From NCBI GenBank assembly GCA_965221215.1, contig OZ244872.1:1054001-1118000 (forward strand): a DNA stretch of 64,000 nucleotides. Direction: 5' to 3'. The notes beneath the pieces were generated by a model. That model was not told the DNA's origin, made no database searches, and was given only the letters and a program-made list of their open reading frames with translations. This DNA comes from Aldehydirespirator sp965221215. GTDB lineage: Bacteria > Actinomycetota > Acidimicrobiia > Acidimicrobiales > Aldehydirespiratoraceae. Position 1 is the first letter of the stretch. Every line of letters starts with the position of its first letter. Shown here piece after piece: positions 63,898 through 64,000 of the stretch. Both the position numbers and the translations under genes were made by a program.

Positions 63898-64000
63898 AAC
63901 ATGCGCGGATTGCTCCCAAACGCCTCGCGGTGCGGCGTTGCCACTCCCGCTCTTGTTCGCTGCGCTCACGGGCCGCTCGGGCCACGGCCTCGCCGTGCGC
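63894..64000 (-). repeat. Dispersed palindromic element, copy E (reverse orientation, cut by window end)
   Basis: Read on the minus strand the sequence enters from the window edge as GCGAGGCCGTGGCCCGAGCG, continues with GGCCCGTGAGCGCAGCGAAC and AAGAGCGGGAGTGGC, then diverges (CAACGCCGCACCGCGAGGCG) and ends weakly near the aminotransferase stop (CCGCGCATGTTCTAG). About 47 bases of the core are nearly identical to copies B and D. The other end lies outside the window. Confidence 0.75.

Noticed and set aside
3253..64000. Transposase or integrase responsible for the palindromic elements
   Set aside because: No transposase, integrase or reverse transcriptase frame was found in any strand of the window.

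Overview
The window is uniformly GC-rich, densely coded bacterial chromosome with many GTG starts and 4-bp stop/start overlaps. Gene order points to Actinomycetota, most likely an Acidimicrobiia-type lineage. Indicators are a foldase tail followed by mazG, eno-divIC, DUF501-ppx, and comEA-comEC-holA-rpsT-lepA-hrcA-dnaJ-rsmE. An F420-type luciferase-like oxidoreductase and promoters lying directly against start codons fit the same picture. Placement below phylum is inference. Most genes are housekeeping or aerobic heterotroph functions; no phage, integrase, transposase or CRISPR array was seen.

Layout. 1-10 kb: end of a foldase-like gene, mazG, thioesterase, divIC and eno. A set of CO-dehydrogenase/xanthine-dehydrogenase maturation genes follows (coxD, coxE, xdhC on the plus strand; coxG and a MobA-like nucleotidyltransferase on the minus strand), wrapped around ppx and DUF501. 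10-19 kb: a small accessory spot (DUF3800), an acetyltransferase, pyruvate carboxylase, a crotonase-fold protein, an MFS exporter, a RecB/Cas4-like nuclease and tRNA-Leu. 19-32 kb: an M23 peptidase, a Rieske-type oxygenase lacking its Rieske cluster, two stand-alone dehydrogenase/hydrolase genes, Fe-SOD, and a sugar block (SMP-30 lactonase, ROK fructokinase, RCC1-repeat lipoprotein, xylA, xylB). 32-38 kb: a coiled-coil membrane protein, HpcH aldolase, PLP decarboxylase, thiol peroxidase, a dehydrogenase, tRNA-Ala, an LLM oxidoreductase and a thioredoxin. 39-54 kb: competence genes, the translation/chaperone block, a membrane pseudokinase with a coupled small protein, a DUF512 radical-SAM protein, der, a SpoIIE-like phosphatase and tRNA-Pro. 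54-64 kb: a trimethylamine-dehydrogenase-like flavoprotein, Cu/Zn-SOD, a HAD phosphatase, a 2-oxo-acid dehydrogenase E1 pair, a K+/H+ antiporter pair, VapBC, an EthD-like protein and an aminotransferase.

The most unusual signal is not a gene. A family of intergenic palindromic elements, about 140-150 bp long with imperfect inverted ends, occurs at 3253-3404, 20932-21068, 27879-28016, 29443-29594 and (reversed, cut by the window end) from about 63894. A miniature copy lies at 27814-27880 and solo ends follow several genes. A fragment of the same element sits in frame inside the fructokinase gene and another forms the start of a lipoprotein signal peptide. The family behaves like a mobile or once-mobile palindromic element, comparable in kind to Rickettsia palindromic elements, which can be tolerated inside proteins.

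Other points worth attention are several proteins that keep a fold but lose the expected active site (Rieske oxygenase, crotonase, ComEC nuclease domain, protein kinase). There is also a tandem 18-residue helical repeat, a 72-bp minisatellite between divergent genes, and a recurring TANNNT box 6-7 nt before start codons that suggests leaderless transcription.
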